A stretch of 64,000 nt of DNA from Lepidonotus clava (Eukaryota > Annelida > Polychaeta > Phyllodocida > Polynoidae). Below the pieces are notes generated by a model that ran no database searches, was not told the DNA's origin, and was given only the letters and a program-made list of their open reading frames with translations. Numbering within the stretch: the first letter of the stretch is position 1; each line of letters begins with the position of its first letter. Positions 1-12,000 of the stretch are shown here, in pieces. Position numbers and translations under genes: made by a program. The stretch covers positions 3,844,001 through 3,908,000 of the forward strand of contig OW387147.1 in the NCBI GenBank assembly GCA_936440205.1, read 5' to 3'.

Positions 1-129
1 CTTAAAGGGATAGTCAAAATGAAGGAAAATAATGAAATTTAGGTAAGAACAAGTTAGGGAAACAACTCAAGTCTTCCAAGAATTATAACTGAAAACCAGG
101 ACAAGACCGTTATTTGTTGTTTAAATTTA

Positions 130-374
130 AGGCCATATTCCACTTTGCGATAGGTCGCATTTGCAGCCGCTTCTTTTAGCTGCTGCAAGCAATTTGCAGT
201 TTTGATACCAACATCGTGCCACAAGCAAACTGTAGAAAACCTATTTAAAATAACAAAAACTGCAAACAACAACAAACACCTATATTCCACCTTGCGGTAC
301 CCTGCTGTTTGTGGTCGTTTGCTTGCATTTTTTCATAGTGCTGCAAGCAAATACTGTATAGTGGAATATGGCCT
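130..374. mobile_element. Harbinger-like MITE (AGGCCATATTCCAC ends)
   Basis: A 245-bp non-coding element with inverted ends: AGGCCATATTCCAC on the left and GTGGAATATGGCCT on the right. TTA flanks both sides, as expected for the 3-bp TWA target duplication of PIF/Harbinger elements. The inside contains several GCAAGCAAA/TTTGCTTGC type words in both orientations. No transposase is present. Related ends occur in receptor introns at 31433 and 58611. The superfamily call is inferred from the TSD and the end sequence only. Confidence 0.7.
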
Positions 375-377
375 TTA

Positions 378-1458
378 CTCTCCAGCCAGTGGCAGTGTTA
401 TTTGGGTTTGGAGAGTGCTGCACAGGAGATCAGTGAAGCATGACTGACTTCCAATTGTTCAGGACATTCCCATTGATTCTCATTGTCTGTAGGAGTGTAC
501 ACACACAGGACTAAGAATCTACATGATACACTTTACTGTAATATTGATATTTGGATAATTATGTAATTATGCCCCGCGCCCCTTTCATAGAAGAACTATC
601 AATCTTTAGACGAGTTCAGAGGTGAATGAAATATATACTAATTCAAAAATGCCTGGCTCAATTTTTGCCCTAGTTTTGTATTGTTATATTATGGTTAGGA
701 ATGTTCATAAATTTACTTCTTGAATGGACCAAGATTTAACAAAGGTTGCAGGTTTGTATGATTCTGTACCCTTAACATAAAAAGATCCCAGCTTTCTATT
801 CAAATTCATAAGAGCTCAAAACCAAATTATGAAAGATATTAACAGACATCATGCTTAAGACAACAATTCAATTGTTCCTCACCATTTAATCAAGAGCTGG
901 TTATATTGTGAAACCCAATTTTACTATGCAACTATAATTTCTCAAGGAATAAATTCATATTGTGTAATTGATTCAAAATGATTTAAACAGCACCTCATCT
1001 AACAATGACAATTTATTGCCCTATGTGATAAAACATAGACCAGCTGAAGACATGATTTGTCTCCCTTAAATTTTCCCAGACACGATTCTCTGGATTACTG
1101 TATTGTGGTGTACCTGTAGGCTAAATCAAGATGCATTGTGGGAAATATGTAGACATGTCCACTTTCTGTTGTAAGCCTTTAACATAATATGGATAATCAT
1201 TATAACATTATCTTTTGTTTTTAGATAATGAACAGGTAAAATTAGGTACTTTTACTTTTTATTGGTCTATTTACTTCATACTTCAAGTTGATAGTTTCAT
1301 TAGATTTTTCTATAATGCCATAAGATGCATTATTTCTATTGGTTTTTCAATGTGTTTGTCAAACAAAATTAGCCTGCAGGTGCATAAATTACAGGGAAAC
1401 TTGGAATTAGATCTGCCTTTGTTCTTTAAGACATAAGTAAGGGTAAATCCTGTTTCAG
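378..1458. other. Upstream region or intron of the lectin gene, with a partial palindromic element
   Basis: No coding exon is recognisable here. The first half of the lectin domain whose second half starts at 1459 must lie further left, off the window. Positions about 1086-1405 resemble the inner parts of the palindromic elements at 36328 and 46625: CCTGTAGGCTAAATC and GCATTGTGGGAAATATGTAGAC on the left, and ATTAGCCTGCAGGT on the right. The rest is plain AT-rich sequence. Confidence 0.4.
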
Positions 1459-1682
1459 AAAACATATGATGTCGTTCCATTCGGGTTTTGTGATCGGTCT
1501 TAATGACTCTGAGGTGGAGGGCGAGTACCGGTGGTATGATGGAACTCCAGCTCAGTGGACTCACTGGGCAAATGGTGAACCAAGCAATGCAGATGGGTCC
1601 AACTGTGGATATCTACAAGCTAATGGTTTTTCAATCAGAAGCTGTGAAATAGGTTTCTACTTTACATGTGAAGTGCACGAAG
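1459..1682 (+). CDS. C-terminal half of CTLD 1
   Basis: The exon follows TGTTTCAG and ends before GTAGAT. It reads FVIGLNDSEVEGEYRW, then YDGTPAQWTHW, GEPSNADGSNCG, SCEIGF and FTCEV. These are the WIGL-type core, the W.DG.P...W.. GEPN segment and the last two conserved cysteines of a C-type lectin fold. The region where Ca/sugar ligands normally sit has GEPSNADGSN rather than the canonical EPN and WND, so calcium-dependent mannose-type binding is uncertain. The N-terminal half is not in the window. Confidence 0.85.
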
Positions 1683-4600
1683 GTAGATCTTTTTCTTTAC
1701 CTACATCAAAAATGAAGGACATTGTGTAACTGGGGAAACAGGTTTTAAAAACATAGTATGTTAATTGAGTAAGTGTGTTAGAGTAGGTTAGTCTTTTGTA
1801 CAGTTTCTAGTAAACATAATTATGACATGAGGAAACAAGACAAAATCCCTCAGGAGCAAAATTTGAAACTGTTGATCTACCCTACACAGCGAGTCCCTTT
1901 GGAGTTTTTGGATTATTTCATCTTATGGTATACAAAAATTAAGTAATAGAGTTATCCGTGGTGTGTGGTGGCAGGAGGGCAAGTGTTCAGTTCACGAGCA
2001 GTGTCCAGTGAGCTTGGGATAGCAGCAGGTGGCAGCACCTGACCCTCTGCTGCCCCATCTAGTAGTAACCAGTGTAGCTCCAGTCTGTCTTTATAATCAA
2101 ATAACAGGTAACAGTTATTGTGCCCATAAAACTACATAGGGAAAAGCGATCAACAAAATGGCAGGCAACATAGTAACAGAACATGGAAACAAAATTGAAA
2201 AAAAAATGTCTCTATTCTAATAATAACAATATCTTCATCATAATGTAGGAGAGTTTTCTAGAAAGTTCTGATGTTCATTACTGATTGATACAATTTCATT
2301 CGCAGGTTCTCCTGAGGCGATACAATACCAGGACGTGCTGTCCTGTTGGGTCGCGAATGACCTCCTCAGACCTCTGAGGGAGAGGGAAGTGGATTCTGAA
2401 AGTATGAACTCCATAAGAATTTTACACAGTCAGTGTGAAATTAATATAACTTAGAGGATGTTATAACTTATGACTCATGATAAAAAATGTTTGACATTTT
2501 TCTGAGTTGTGAAATTGAGTAACACCAAATTGTTGCATTCTTTGACCAAAAATATCATACTTTGTATAGTTTGATTGGTAAACATCTCAAGTTTCAAAGA
2601 GTCTGCAAGGGAGCTCAGTGGGACTCACCTGGGGGCCTACAGAGCAGTATGGCCCTACTGCAAATATTCTTGTATCCTTGATATTAAGTTTCTTGTTAAA
2701 ATTGGAGAAAAAGAGACAAGAAATTTGATTGTTTGTTCAGTCAGTACTTACACCTTAGTGTGGGGGGTATCTTAAGCCCCATACCCACTAAGCAACTTTT
2801 CTACAGTCGGCCGACGGATCAGCACTAAAATCAGACTTTTGGCTTAGAATCGGCCAACTTTGACTCCAACTCATATCAAACACACATATTTCAATATTAT
2901 ACCTAAAGACGATCATAGGAGTCGGCGGATTTTTCTGCTGACTCATGATCATTGACTGACTGTTTTAAAGTTGCCTAGTGGGTATGGGGCTTTAATCACT
3001 GAAACTATACATCTGGTGATTTTTACTCATTTAACAGCATAAAGTCTGATATAATCAGTTTTTTCGTTTACTTCCCTAGGGCCAGTGAAGTGTCCACGGA
3101 ATAAGATCTACTTCTCACCATCTCACAGACTGAACAGTAAGACATGGAGTGAGGCTGACTCAGTCTGTAGACAGGCGAATGGCCTCCTTGCCAAGGTGAC
3201 CACAGAGGTGGAACAGGATATTCTTGATAGGTTTAGGTATGTTTCACACAACTATGGTCATCAACCAATCAAATGTACCTTCTCATAGGCTAGACCTGTT
3301 ATATTAGAAAATATCATGGTTTTGTTTTTCATATCCTATAATGATCTTTGACCTAAGTCACACTTATGGGAGTTTGGGAACATTAACCTGCGTTTTTAGG
3401 GCACTCCCATGAGTTTTAGGTTAATATATACTGGTAGCTGTACTTTCAAACTCCCTCACATTTTTCTAAGTACAAACGAAACCTGAGTTACTGTAAGACC
3501 TGCAACTTTGGTGTTAATATCTTTGTAGTAGAAGCAATAGTTTTGAAAAAGGTGATAGAGTTTGCATATGGGTCATACATTAAAGTGTTTCTCACTTGAC
3601 ACTTTCCCTCAAACCATATATTTTAGAACCAAAGAAGAGTGATATTGAAAGATCCCTGGATTTGATTCCTGTAGTGGTCCCTATTGCTCATACCCGGCTA
3701 TACCCGGGTAATTTACAAAACACTACACCAAGGGATGTGTGCCATGCTCATAACAATCTCTTAGTAAACTACTCACTAATATTGATATTTGCTAACTAAT
3801 GATAATAAATAAAACATACATAAATAATATCATGAGCAACTGGCCATAATGTACAAATACCAATTTGTCATTCTGAAATTATCTATGCAATCTACTGCAC
3901 CAAGGTAGTTAGTAAAACACCTTGTTCATGTAACTAGTAATAGTAGGTAAATAATAATTATAAAGAAATAGTCACCAGATTGTGAAAGATATATCATAAA
4001 AGGTATTCGAAATTATATAAATTACTTATTATATATTATGATCATGGTAGGCGCAACTGGTAGGCATAATAAACCTATTCGGTTACGACAGACATGCTAA
4101 GTCCACCAGCGGCAGCACTTCTTGGGATAAAATCAATATCCAACCAATATATTAGAATGACAATTAAAAAGTTAAAATCAGAGTTTGCCGATGCAGGTTT
4201 GGAACAATTCGAGTCTAAGGATTCGGGGGTTTGATTAGCTACTCATCCAACTTGGTGACATCTGGTGACTAAAGGAAGAATAACACTGTTTGTGAAGCCG
4301 TACGGTGATAGGCAGACTTCTTTGAGGTAGCTTACCTCCGGGGCAATAATCAACTGTTATACATAGGGTTAGAACGTCTCATTGATACACCAGCAATTGT
4401 GACGCATCTGTTATCCACAATAAACTTGCTCTCAACCAAGCGTTGTTTGCGTTTTGGAAATGCCCATTACATGGACTAGTCCTACCACTCAGCTAGCAGA
4501 AATAATAATGGTTAATTAACGGCATAAATTATCGGAGGATAAAGTGACTTTTTTTACATGCATATATGTCTGTTACCTCCAAAGATGTCTTCTCTTTTCC

Positions 4601-7600
4601 AAACACTTTAGGTCTGTTAAATTATTTAACATAGTATGGATAGGAGGTACAGATGTTTCAGTGGAGGGTGAGTACAGGTGGGCAGACGGAGAAAACTTCA
4701 CCTGGCCTGACTTCCTGACTGTGTCCAAACCTGGAGATAACCCCGACAAAAACTGCCTTGTTACAAAATTAACAGCTCAGTGGAATGCAGTGAGCTGTAC
4801 CAATCAGTATCCTGTGCTGTGTGAGATAGATGTTGGTAAGTTTTACTGATGATATACTTTTTCACACTTGCTGCTGCATGACAATACTTATCGGATCCAT
4901 ATTTCCTCAATCTGAGATATAATTATGCAGAATAGAAAGGCTTGGAAACTCTTCAATTTGCTCCATTCAAAACTAGTAAGTGTGTTCACAGTATATCATA
5001 GCATGTCATAGAATCACAAATATGTGATGATTATCTTATGGGGTCAGAGGCATGAACTTTCTGTACTTACAAAGTTTTTATAAAGCAATGTTTTAACATG
5101 TTTAGTGGTACCATTTCTCCCTGTTACTCATTTGACATTTTTCTATGTTTCATAGATTTATAATATTTGTGAAACTTTCTGAAGGTAATTGTAAGAAGAA
5201 TGATGACTTTCGATGGTTCAATCAATCAAATTGTTTTATGGTTCTTCTCATGGGTCTTTGTAAAAAGTATAGAATAGAATATGGCTAAAGCCCCGTACCC
5301 ACTAGGCGATTTTACCAGTGATGGGCAATGGGCAACTGGGAGAATCGGCCAATTCTTATGATCAACTGTCAATATTGTATATTGAAATGTGAATGTTTGA
5401 TCTGAAATCGACCGATTATTGGGGTATAATTAGCCGATTTTAGCACCAACCAGTTGGTCGACTTGGTCATAATCACCTAGTGGGTGTGGCCCTTTAGAAA
5501 CCACTAAAGCAGATGCTATCCTCCATATTTCTGTTTGGAGACATCGGTATGTACTTAGCAAGTGGAATTATGCAACCTTATATAAAACTCACACACTTTA
5601 CAGATGCTGAAACTGAGTGTAGCAGAAATGTGCATGAGGATGTCTGTCCCAAACATTCTGAGCAGTGCCCAAACTTCTACAACTCAGCTGACACATGCTT
5701 TAAACCTTTTTCTTTAGCATTACAAAAGATTTTTAAAAACATGTTGTATTAGTTAAGGAGAGCCAAAAGCAATATTAATGTAGGGTCAAATTTTTGGCAA
5801 ATTCTGTTAACTATTGATTCTATGGCTATAACTTAGGGCTGTGGTAAAGTATAATCTGTGAATATAGACTACATTGAAATACATTAAACCTGTCCGTGGT
5901 CAATTTTGGTGACCCATCAAAGTTGGATTGTTTACAAACATTGCTGTCTTCAGGCTTAAATGACATGAGTATTATAAAATTCAAGTAAAGTCAGGTATCA
6001 CAATTTTTGCTGTACGAATGCCGAAAACTTGGCTCTGAGAGTGTATTTTCATCGTTATTTGAGTTTGCAAAAAGTTGTCGTATTTTGATACAACATTGCT
6101 TTTGACTCTCTTTAAAGAGGCTTTCTAGTACGTGAGGTGAACTTATTTTAACATGTTTTAACTACCGCATTGTAACCACACCAATATCGTGACGTGAACA
6201 ATAACGTCCGCAGATTACATTCCAAAAGTGAAAAACATGTCGCCAGCCGTCGGGTCATAAGGCTAATGTCAGCGGATGCATATCTTTGATCTCATGGACA
6301 AGAACGACCCTTTAATGTTATTTATTTCCTTTCTCCCAGATCAAAGGCCTAAAGGAGAGGTGTGCCTCTGGTCTCTACCAAAGAACAAGTGGGTGTCCCT
6401 GGTACCCGCCTGTCAGGCGAAAGCGGGCAAATTGGTCATGTTCAAGGATGTGCTTCAGTTTGAACGTGCAGCACCTATACTTCACAGTCTAGGGTAAGAT
6501 TCTCATACCAAATACTAATCAACTGAAACTTATTCTTAAAGGCCAGTTTGTGCTTCATTGAAAAAAGCCAATTGCAAGTGGAAGTCAGGGGATTACAGAG
6601 TTGACAAAATGACCAAAATATTGTTATTCAGGGTCAAAAGTTGTCAGCAGCTGACCTACTGACCTAAATTGGCCCCACCAGGAATTTATGTTATTCTACT
6701 TTTTATCACGAAAATCTTAAATATAATCATTTCAATGCACATATTACCCCTGAGAGAGCAGTAAAATTGTTGGATAATCTCCTAGGTTAGAATCAAGCCG
6801 AGTCTTTTTTGCAAGAGTCATGTGAAAGTTAATTTCTTCAATTTGCCATACAGGGAAACCTTCATTGGCTCACAGGTTACTACAAAGGTACCAGACGCTG
6901 AATTCCCCTGGGTAGATGGAAGCATCATGACATGGTCAGGGTGGTTTAGTGGCCAACCAAACCAGTATTTCAACAACGACCCTTATGTGAGGACTGTTCC
7001 CAAGTTAGGCTTTGCTGACAGTGGTGGATCAAGTAAATACTATGGGTTATGTGAGAAACCAGGTGAGGATACAGCCAAGCATGCAACGTTATTATGATGT
7101 TTCAGTATCTTTTATTCCTCATTGTTTTGGTTGTTATTATTATTATTATCAATATTATTCCTATTGTGACATTGTATGGTGGTGTTGTTGCATTGTTTTG
7201 TTTAAATTCTTCTTTGGTGGGGACTGAACATCACCAAAATTATTATTTCAGAGTCAAATTTCATACTGTTAAATGTGATTTTAGTTCATAACACACTTTC
7301 CAAAGGAAAGTATGGTCACTTTGCTTTATAAAGAGGACTAATGCTTTGCTCTGATTTCCTTGTTTGTCAGTGTGAGGATAGGCCTCTCTGGGACTAGTCT
7401 CTTAACTGAGTATTCACTATTAAACTATTATCTCCATGTGTGTGATATCTAATTAAGTATCCTCGTTGTAAACTTATCTAAATGTTAGACATATATGTTT
7501 AAATCGATTAATGAATTGGGTTGGTGGAAAAGTGCATTACTTTTTCATTTTATTTTATTTTCTGAAATATACGAGGATATCTAAATAATGTTGACAAAGA

Positions 7601-9090
7601 GTTGTTCACTTTTCCTTTCCCAAGTTACAAAGTGATAACGATTTGCATTTAATAAAAAGGGAAGTTTGTTCTATAATTTGGGATTATATTATTACCTCTA
7701 TGACACATCAAGAGGTATTCTACATCCTTAATTCTTAATTGTTTTGTTGCAATACATCCCAGCTAGATAATTGAATAATCTAATCAAGAGTGGACTGTAT
7801 CAGAAAAACATGAGAAGCATCTGAAAGTGATTGTACAACACAGTGGGAATCTTCACAAACCAAGCACCATGGGTTCTATACAACCACCCTATCATGTCCA
7901 TAAAGTTTTCCTACCACTTGATGCACTATATGGGTATTATAATGACTAGGATATGTTTTCTATTGTTAATGCAAAGTGGCTACCTTCCCCAATGCTGATG
8001 TTCTTCATGATGATGGGAGTATAAATGTTGTGTGTCACCAATTCTGTCACTTTGCTGATGGAACTCAGAGTCAGACCTGGACATGTGGAGAACAGTTGCC
8101 ACAGGAACATGAAGGCTGCAACTGTGAAGGTAACTCTTACAAACATTAGCAACTTTTGTGCTCTGTCACATATGCCAACCCTCCCAACAGCGAGAGCACA
8201 ACAAGGGTTTGGTCAAAGTCTCGCTGTTATACCCGAAATTCAGTATCAATTTTCACCCATTTCTAATCATTTTTCCAGGCTGAAAATTTCAGGAATTACA
8301 GATCTATGTCTGATTATCAGAACTATTGACAGAATTTAAATCAGTTTAATAGAACAGCCACAAATCAACAGCGGGATGCATGGCAACAGCGACGTCCTTG
8401 TTGCGTTCTGTGATGGACAACCCTCGCATCAGAGAGGAGATTATGCGACAGACCATTGATTGTTATCCAGATAAGCTTAAGCTGACTTATTGACAGTCTT
8501 AGTATGTAGGCTGATCAGCTTGGGATCTATCAGAATCTTTGATAGTTAGGCCATTTACCCATTGCAGAATGACCAACTGTTACAGTAAAAACTTTAAGCT
8601 CACTTTTAAAACATGTGTTTAACAAATACATTTTTTGTTAAGGTATCTTTGTTGCAAAACCTCTATAACTGTAGACGTTTATTTTATTTCAGAGAAAGGC
8701 TGGTCCATACAGGAAGATTGGTTGTCTTACCACAATGTTTCTGTACTCTCTGACAATGACAACACAACATGCCTTGACTTAGCAGACATCCGTTCCTTCT
8801 TCACTCTGCATTACGAGACAAATATGCGTTATACAATATTGGTAAAGGTAGAACTCCCAGAAAACCTTCAGAGTTATCTTCCAGATATTGTCAATGTGTT
8901 TACAAGTGAAAAGGACAGTGGTATCAGGGACACATGTGTGCAGCAGCACCAGCAGCTCAGAAAATGTCAGCTTAGAGATGACAACTCCTTCTTTTGCTTT
9001 TGCAAGGACCATTGTAGGCTGTTTCTCAAAATTCATCAGATAACAGGCAGTATCCCTCTGTCAGTTTGTGAAGTTAACATCCTAGGATAG
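1459..9090 (+). CDS. Multi-domain C-type lectin gene, 3' part
   Basis: A secreted or cell-surface carbohydrate-binding-type protein, partial at its 5' end. Proposed exons are 1459-1682, 2306-2401, 3080-3236, 4612-4835, 6340-6493, 6854-7062, 7977-8129 and 8693-9090, all with AG/GT borders. Phases join without a stop: 1, 1, 2, 1, 2, 1, 1. Domain order: second half of a C-type lectin domain (CTLD), a linker, a complete CTLD, a divergent third CTLD, a cysteine-rich exon, and a galactose-binding-like C-terminal domain ending in CEVNILG before TAG. Each complete CTLD is split by a phase-2 intron before its WIGG-type core, so the domains probably arose by internal duplication. The gene converges on receptor A. 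Sugar specificity cannot be deduced. The 2306-2401 linker exon rests only on its splice sites, matching phase and higher GC. Introns carry MITEs at 2775, 5289 and 5757. Confidence 0.75.
2775..2991. mobile_element. Harbinger-like MITE (AGCCCCATACCCACT family)
   Basis: A 217-bp palindromic element in a lectin intron, with ends AGCCCCATACCCACTA and TAGTGGGTATGGGGCT. TTA flanks both ends (2772-2774 and 2992-2994). Sister copies lie at 5289, 29065, 43476 and 62297, with a truncated one at 48239. It has no coding capacity. Confidence 0.8.
3080..4835 (+). CDS. CTLD 2 (two exons)
   Basis: Exons 3080-3236 and 4612-4835 join in phase 2 to give one full C-type lectin domain. The first holds VKCPRNKIYFSP, TWSEADSVCRQANGLLAKV and the helix QDILDRF. 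The second holds IVWIGGTDVSVEGEYRW, ADGENFTWPDF, NCLVT, QWNAVSCTNQYPVLCE. The expected cysteines, the WIGG core and the final VLCE are all present. The sugar-binding loop has DNPDKNC, without an EPN or QPD tripeptide. The 1.4-kb intron between the exons has no recognisable element. Confidence 0.85.
3237..4611 (+). other. Intron of the lectin gene
   Basis: AT-rich intron splitting CTLD 2, bounded by GTATGT and CACTTTAG. No exon, inverted repeat or element end was recognised in it. Confidence 0.5.
5289..5493. mobile_element. Harbinger-like MITE (AGCCCCATACCCACT family)
   Basis: A second intronic copy, 205 bp, with ends AGCCCCGTACCCACTA and TAGTGGGTGTGGCCCT. Flanks are TAA on the left and TTA on the right, so the target duplication is decayed or imperfect here. 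Its inside shares the CCAGT..GGGCAA and GCCGATTTTAGC blocks with the copies at 43476 and 62297. Confidence 0.7.
5604..5752 (+). CDS. Alternative or relict lectin exon (start of a CTLD)
   Basis: A candidate exon after TTTACAG, entered in the same phase as exon 6340-6493. It reads DAETECSRNVHEDVC, then EQCPNFYNSADTCFKPF, which looks like the first strand of a CTLD (CP..FY.S..TCFK). It runs into a TAG at 5750-5752 with no GT donor placed before the fold would be complete. A TTAA-flanked MITE begins right after the stop. It could be an alternative terminal exon giving a shorter product, or an exon broken by the insertion. A complete transcript can skip it without changing phase. Confidence 0.45.
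5757..6111. mobile_element. TTAA-flanked MITE
   Basis: A 355-bp non-coding element with ends GGAGAGCCAAAAGCAAT and ATTGCTTTTGACTCTCT. TTAA flanks both sides (5753-5756 and 6112-6115), the target preference of piggyBac and Kolobok transposons. The family cannot be decided without a transposase. Confidence 0.65.
6340..7062 (+). CDS. CTLD 3, divergent (two exons)
   Basis: Exons 6340-6493 and 6854-7062 join in phase 2. The first has VCLWSLPKNKWVSLVPACQ and AKAGKLVMFKDVLQFE, equivalent to the W..A...C and L.....E helix segments of a CTLD. The second has ETFIGSQVT, EFPWVDGSIMTWSGW, SGQPNQ and YYGLCEK, equivalent to the WIG, W.DG..... .W, GQPN and final CE segments. Several fold cysteines are missing and the WIG tryptophan is replaced by F, so it is more derived than CTLDs 1 and 2. 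QPN may be a remnant sugar-binding motif. Confidence 0.75.
7977..8129 (+). CDS. Cysteine-rich lectin exon
   Basis: A phase 1-1 exon between GCAAAG and GTAACT encoding about 51 residues with five cysteines: INVVCHQFCHFADGT, QTWTCGEQLP, EGCNCE. The W.C.....P ending vaguely recalls a sushi/CCP repeat, but the module is too short for a complete one and no family is assigned. It links CTLD 3 to the C-terminal domain. Confidence 0.6.
8693..9090 (+). CDS. Terminal lectin exon, galactose-binding-like domain
   Basis: The last exon, 132 whole codons plus the split one, entered after TTATTTCAG. It shows DNDNTTCLDLADI, RYTILVKVELPENL, RDTCVQQHQQLRKC, FFCFCKDHC and SIPLSVCEVNILG. The order (D.d..TC, a beta-strand with V.V.LP, paired cysteines, then LSVCEV.v.G) fits the divergent F5/8- or fucolectin-like jelly-roll domain placed next to other modules in many invertebrate surface proteins. 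No canonical fucose-binding motif (HX24RXDX4R/K) was seen. Broken pieces of a duplicate exon lie at 20555 and 48030. Confidence 0.7.
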
Positions 9091-12000
9091 AGATATCGAC
9101 ACATATACTGTATATACCATCCAACTAACACATACCTACACAAAAAAAGACATGTATCAGGATAGTTGTTTAAAAAAGTGTGTTCAGCCCAGCTTTGTCA
9201 GACTTGAAAGTGGACACTAGTCCTTTGCTATCATTATAGATGGGTCACAAAAATTGGGATATCAAAGGTTTGGTCAAATTTTGCTTTTCATATATAGATG
9301 TCATATCAGACAGAATCTTGCTAACATGTCTGGTTCACAAATCTATGAGCTTTCTGTTTGTTGCATGGATACTAACATAATGATAATATCAGGCCTACCT
9401 TGACTGCAAATCTTGGAAGAATTATGAATAATTAATATGCTTTCACATATAATATTCTGGTTCTGCCTAGTTTCCCAGCGGACTGTTTGTTATATATTAG
9501 TCATATAGGTTATCTAATATTTATGATGAAAGTTAAACACATTCTCTTTAAGCTGGAAGTTTATTACCAGTGGCCCGTTGCACAATAGAATTTCGTTACT
9601 AAGATAAAACAACGAAAGCACAACGAACTTTTGCTTAACAACAAAATGTTTCGTTGTTACGAAAATATTCCACTCTTACTTAAATAGTAAAAATCTCGGC
9701 TTCTAATGGATGGAATTGAATTCTGTAAATTGATATAAAAAGGCAAGACATTGGAGAAAACGCATTAAAAACTTATTGAGGGCATTCTAACTATAGAAAA
9801 AAAAATTGTTAAAAAAAACTTTCGTTGTTACTGCAAATAATTTATTAATCAGCAACGAACTCTTTCGCTGTTTACAATATTTTCGTTGTTACGAAACCCA
9901 TTGTGCAACGGGGCACAGTGGGTATAACCATAAACTGAGCCTCACCTAAAGATATGTTTTTCAGTATGAATCAATTCTTTTTAGGCTTGTATTTGGAGTT
10001 TTTAATTATGTCAGCAGGTATAAAAATGTAACTGGAAACTCAAACTTTGACTTTTTCATGTTTCTTAAGTTGACTCTTTAGAAATAAAATCGTAATATCA
10101 TCACTAACCTGTGATATCAAGTTAATAAAAATACTGAAGTCAATCTATATCTTCATATATTGTATCATAAAGGTGTTAAGCTGACCGTGAAAATCAAATT
10201 GTTCATTTGGGTCTTGATTGGGTGGCTACTTTATTGAATGATATAAATTAAAGAAATGTGTGCAACCCGTGGTCTAACTCTAATTCCTGAATTTGTTTGA
10301 AGTCAGAAAGCTACACTGAAAATGAGACATATATTTCTGAATTGGGTTGCATGATCATAATCTGTCAGTTACAGGATTGAAGTATTGAAAAATCTCCATT
10401 GTATATCTCTATGACAAAGATCCAAGCAAGGCAGTGTATAGTAATCATATAAAAATTAGGAAATCATTAATCATCTGTAAGTCATATGAAGCTAGCTTAA
10501 GGTTTATATGGTTTATTCCATATACTGTGTATCCATCAAGCATATTCAGTAGTAAAAATGCACATGTACACATTACCAGCTAGGACAATTCTGAGCTTTA
10601 AGTACTCCTTGCCAAAGCAAAGTGATTACAGGTTCTGATATTTCTACAGCTTGTGTGGATCAGCAGTGAGGTAATGATATAAGAAGACCTGGGGGGGTCT
10701 CCAGAGAGTAGACAGATGACCCATCGGGCAGTGGTACTGCTGCCAAAGGAGTCGTCTGAAAACCTATGACAAGTCCTGAGGGTTTTCTATATTTCATCAT
10801 GTAATATATTAAAAATATTTGCAACATAATTAAAATAATACAGTACTAATTCCTTGGTTGTAATAGGTCCATGTATGTCTGAAGCTTGTGGCTCTCCAAA
10901 CAGAACATTGCTGCTGCTTTGCATGGTTTGCTGCCAGCAGTTGTGCTTAGATAGTGCACATTGTCATAGCAACCAGCAGGCTGTTGCCCTCCAAACCGAA
11001 CCTTGCTTAGGCAATTGCCATTATGGTGCATGTAGCAACCATGGGATACCTTGTCCCCCCATAACAGATGGTAGTTATATTGCACAAAACTTTTTACCCT
11101 GACATAATTATGCACTTTGTAGACATGCTCATACACCTAAACAAAATATTACAGGAGGTTGTTTTCCCTTTGGTATATATGTCTGAATAATGCACCCACT
11201 GATATATTTGCAATATACTGGAATATTTGTTACATTATTATGTTCACCTTACATGAGGCTTTGTGTTTTTCCCAATTTATTTCTTATTATATTTTTTCAG
11301 AATTGTAAGCAATAAATACCCAGAAACACTTGATGTGTTGACGCTGGTTTTTGAAGTAAACTTAATTTTTCTCCTACTTGGTGCAAGAAAGATATTTTCC
11401 AATAGCATAACCCTCCCAAAAAAGAAAATAGCATTTCAAGTTGAATTTTCAAAAGCAAGAACCACATATTTTCATGCAACTGCTCCTTTACATTTTTTAC
11501 AGCACCACCAAAAATGCCCTTGTACAAAAATGATTATAGCAATTCTATGAATATGCAAGTGGTCACCTGTATATCATATAGACATGTATAGTGAGTAATG
11601 TGAGTTTGCTAAGCAATGGGAGAGGAAACTATTGCACTCGCATTCATGTTATCATGTTTCTTTTTATGTATTGTTTGTTTACATACAATCTGTACAGAAG
11701 ATGAATTCATGTAATTGAGTATAATTATACTAATTACAGAAAAGAAAAAAAATTGTGTTCTTATTCCTTTACTTCAACCATTTCTGCCAAGACTCTCTCA
11801 TTTTGATAACTTCTTGATGCTTGTTGGAAATATTTTCAGTCAGAAAGATTAAGAACCCAGCTTTTTCGGGAAAATCAACTGTGCATCTATTTTTTCCCTA
11901 ATGTTTTATCAATCATTTGATATGTAGCTCATTTTTATTGACTTCCACAAAGCACTAATGTATTGCAGTATCAGTACCATGTATTGTTGAAATAATAAAC

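Noticed and set aside
7094-7291. Hydrophobic open frame after the CTLD 3 exon as a membrane anchor
   Set aside because: It lies past a good donor site and consists of AT-rich, TTATTA-repeat intron sequence.
8025-8339. 104-codon frame over the cysteine-rich exon
   Set aside because: It is in a different frame from the one that splices in phase with its neighbours.
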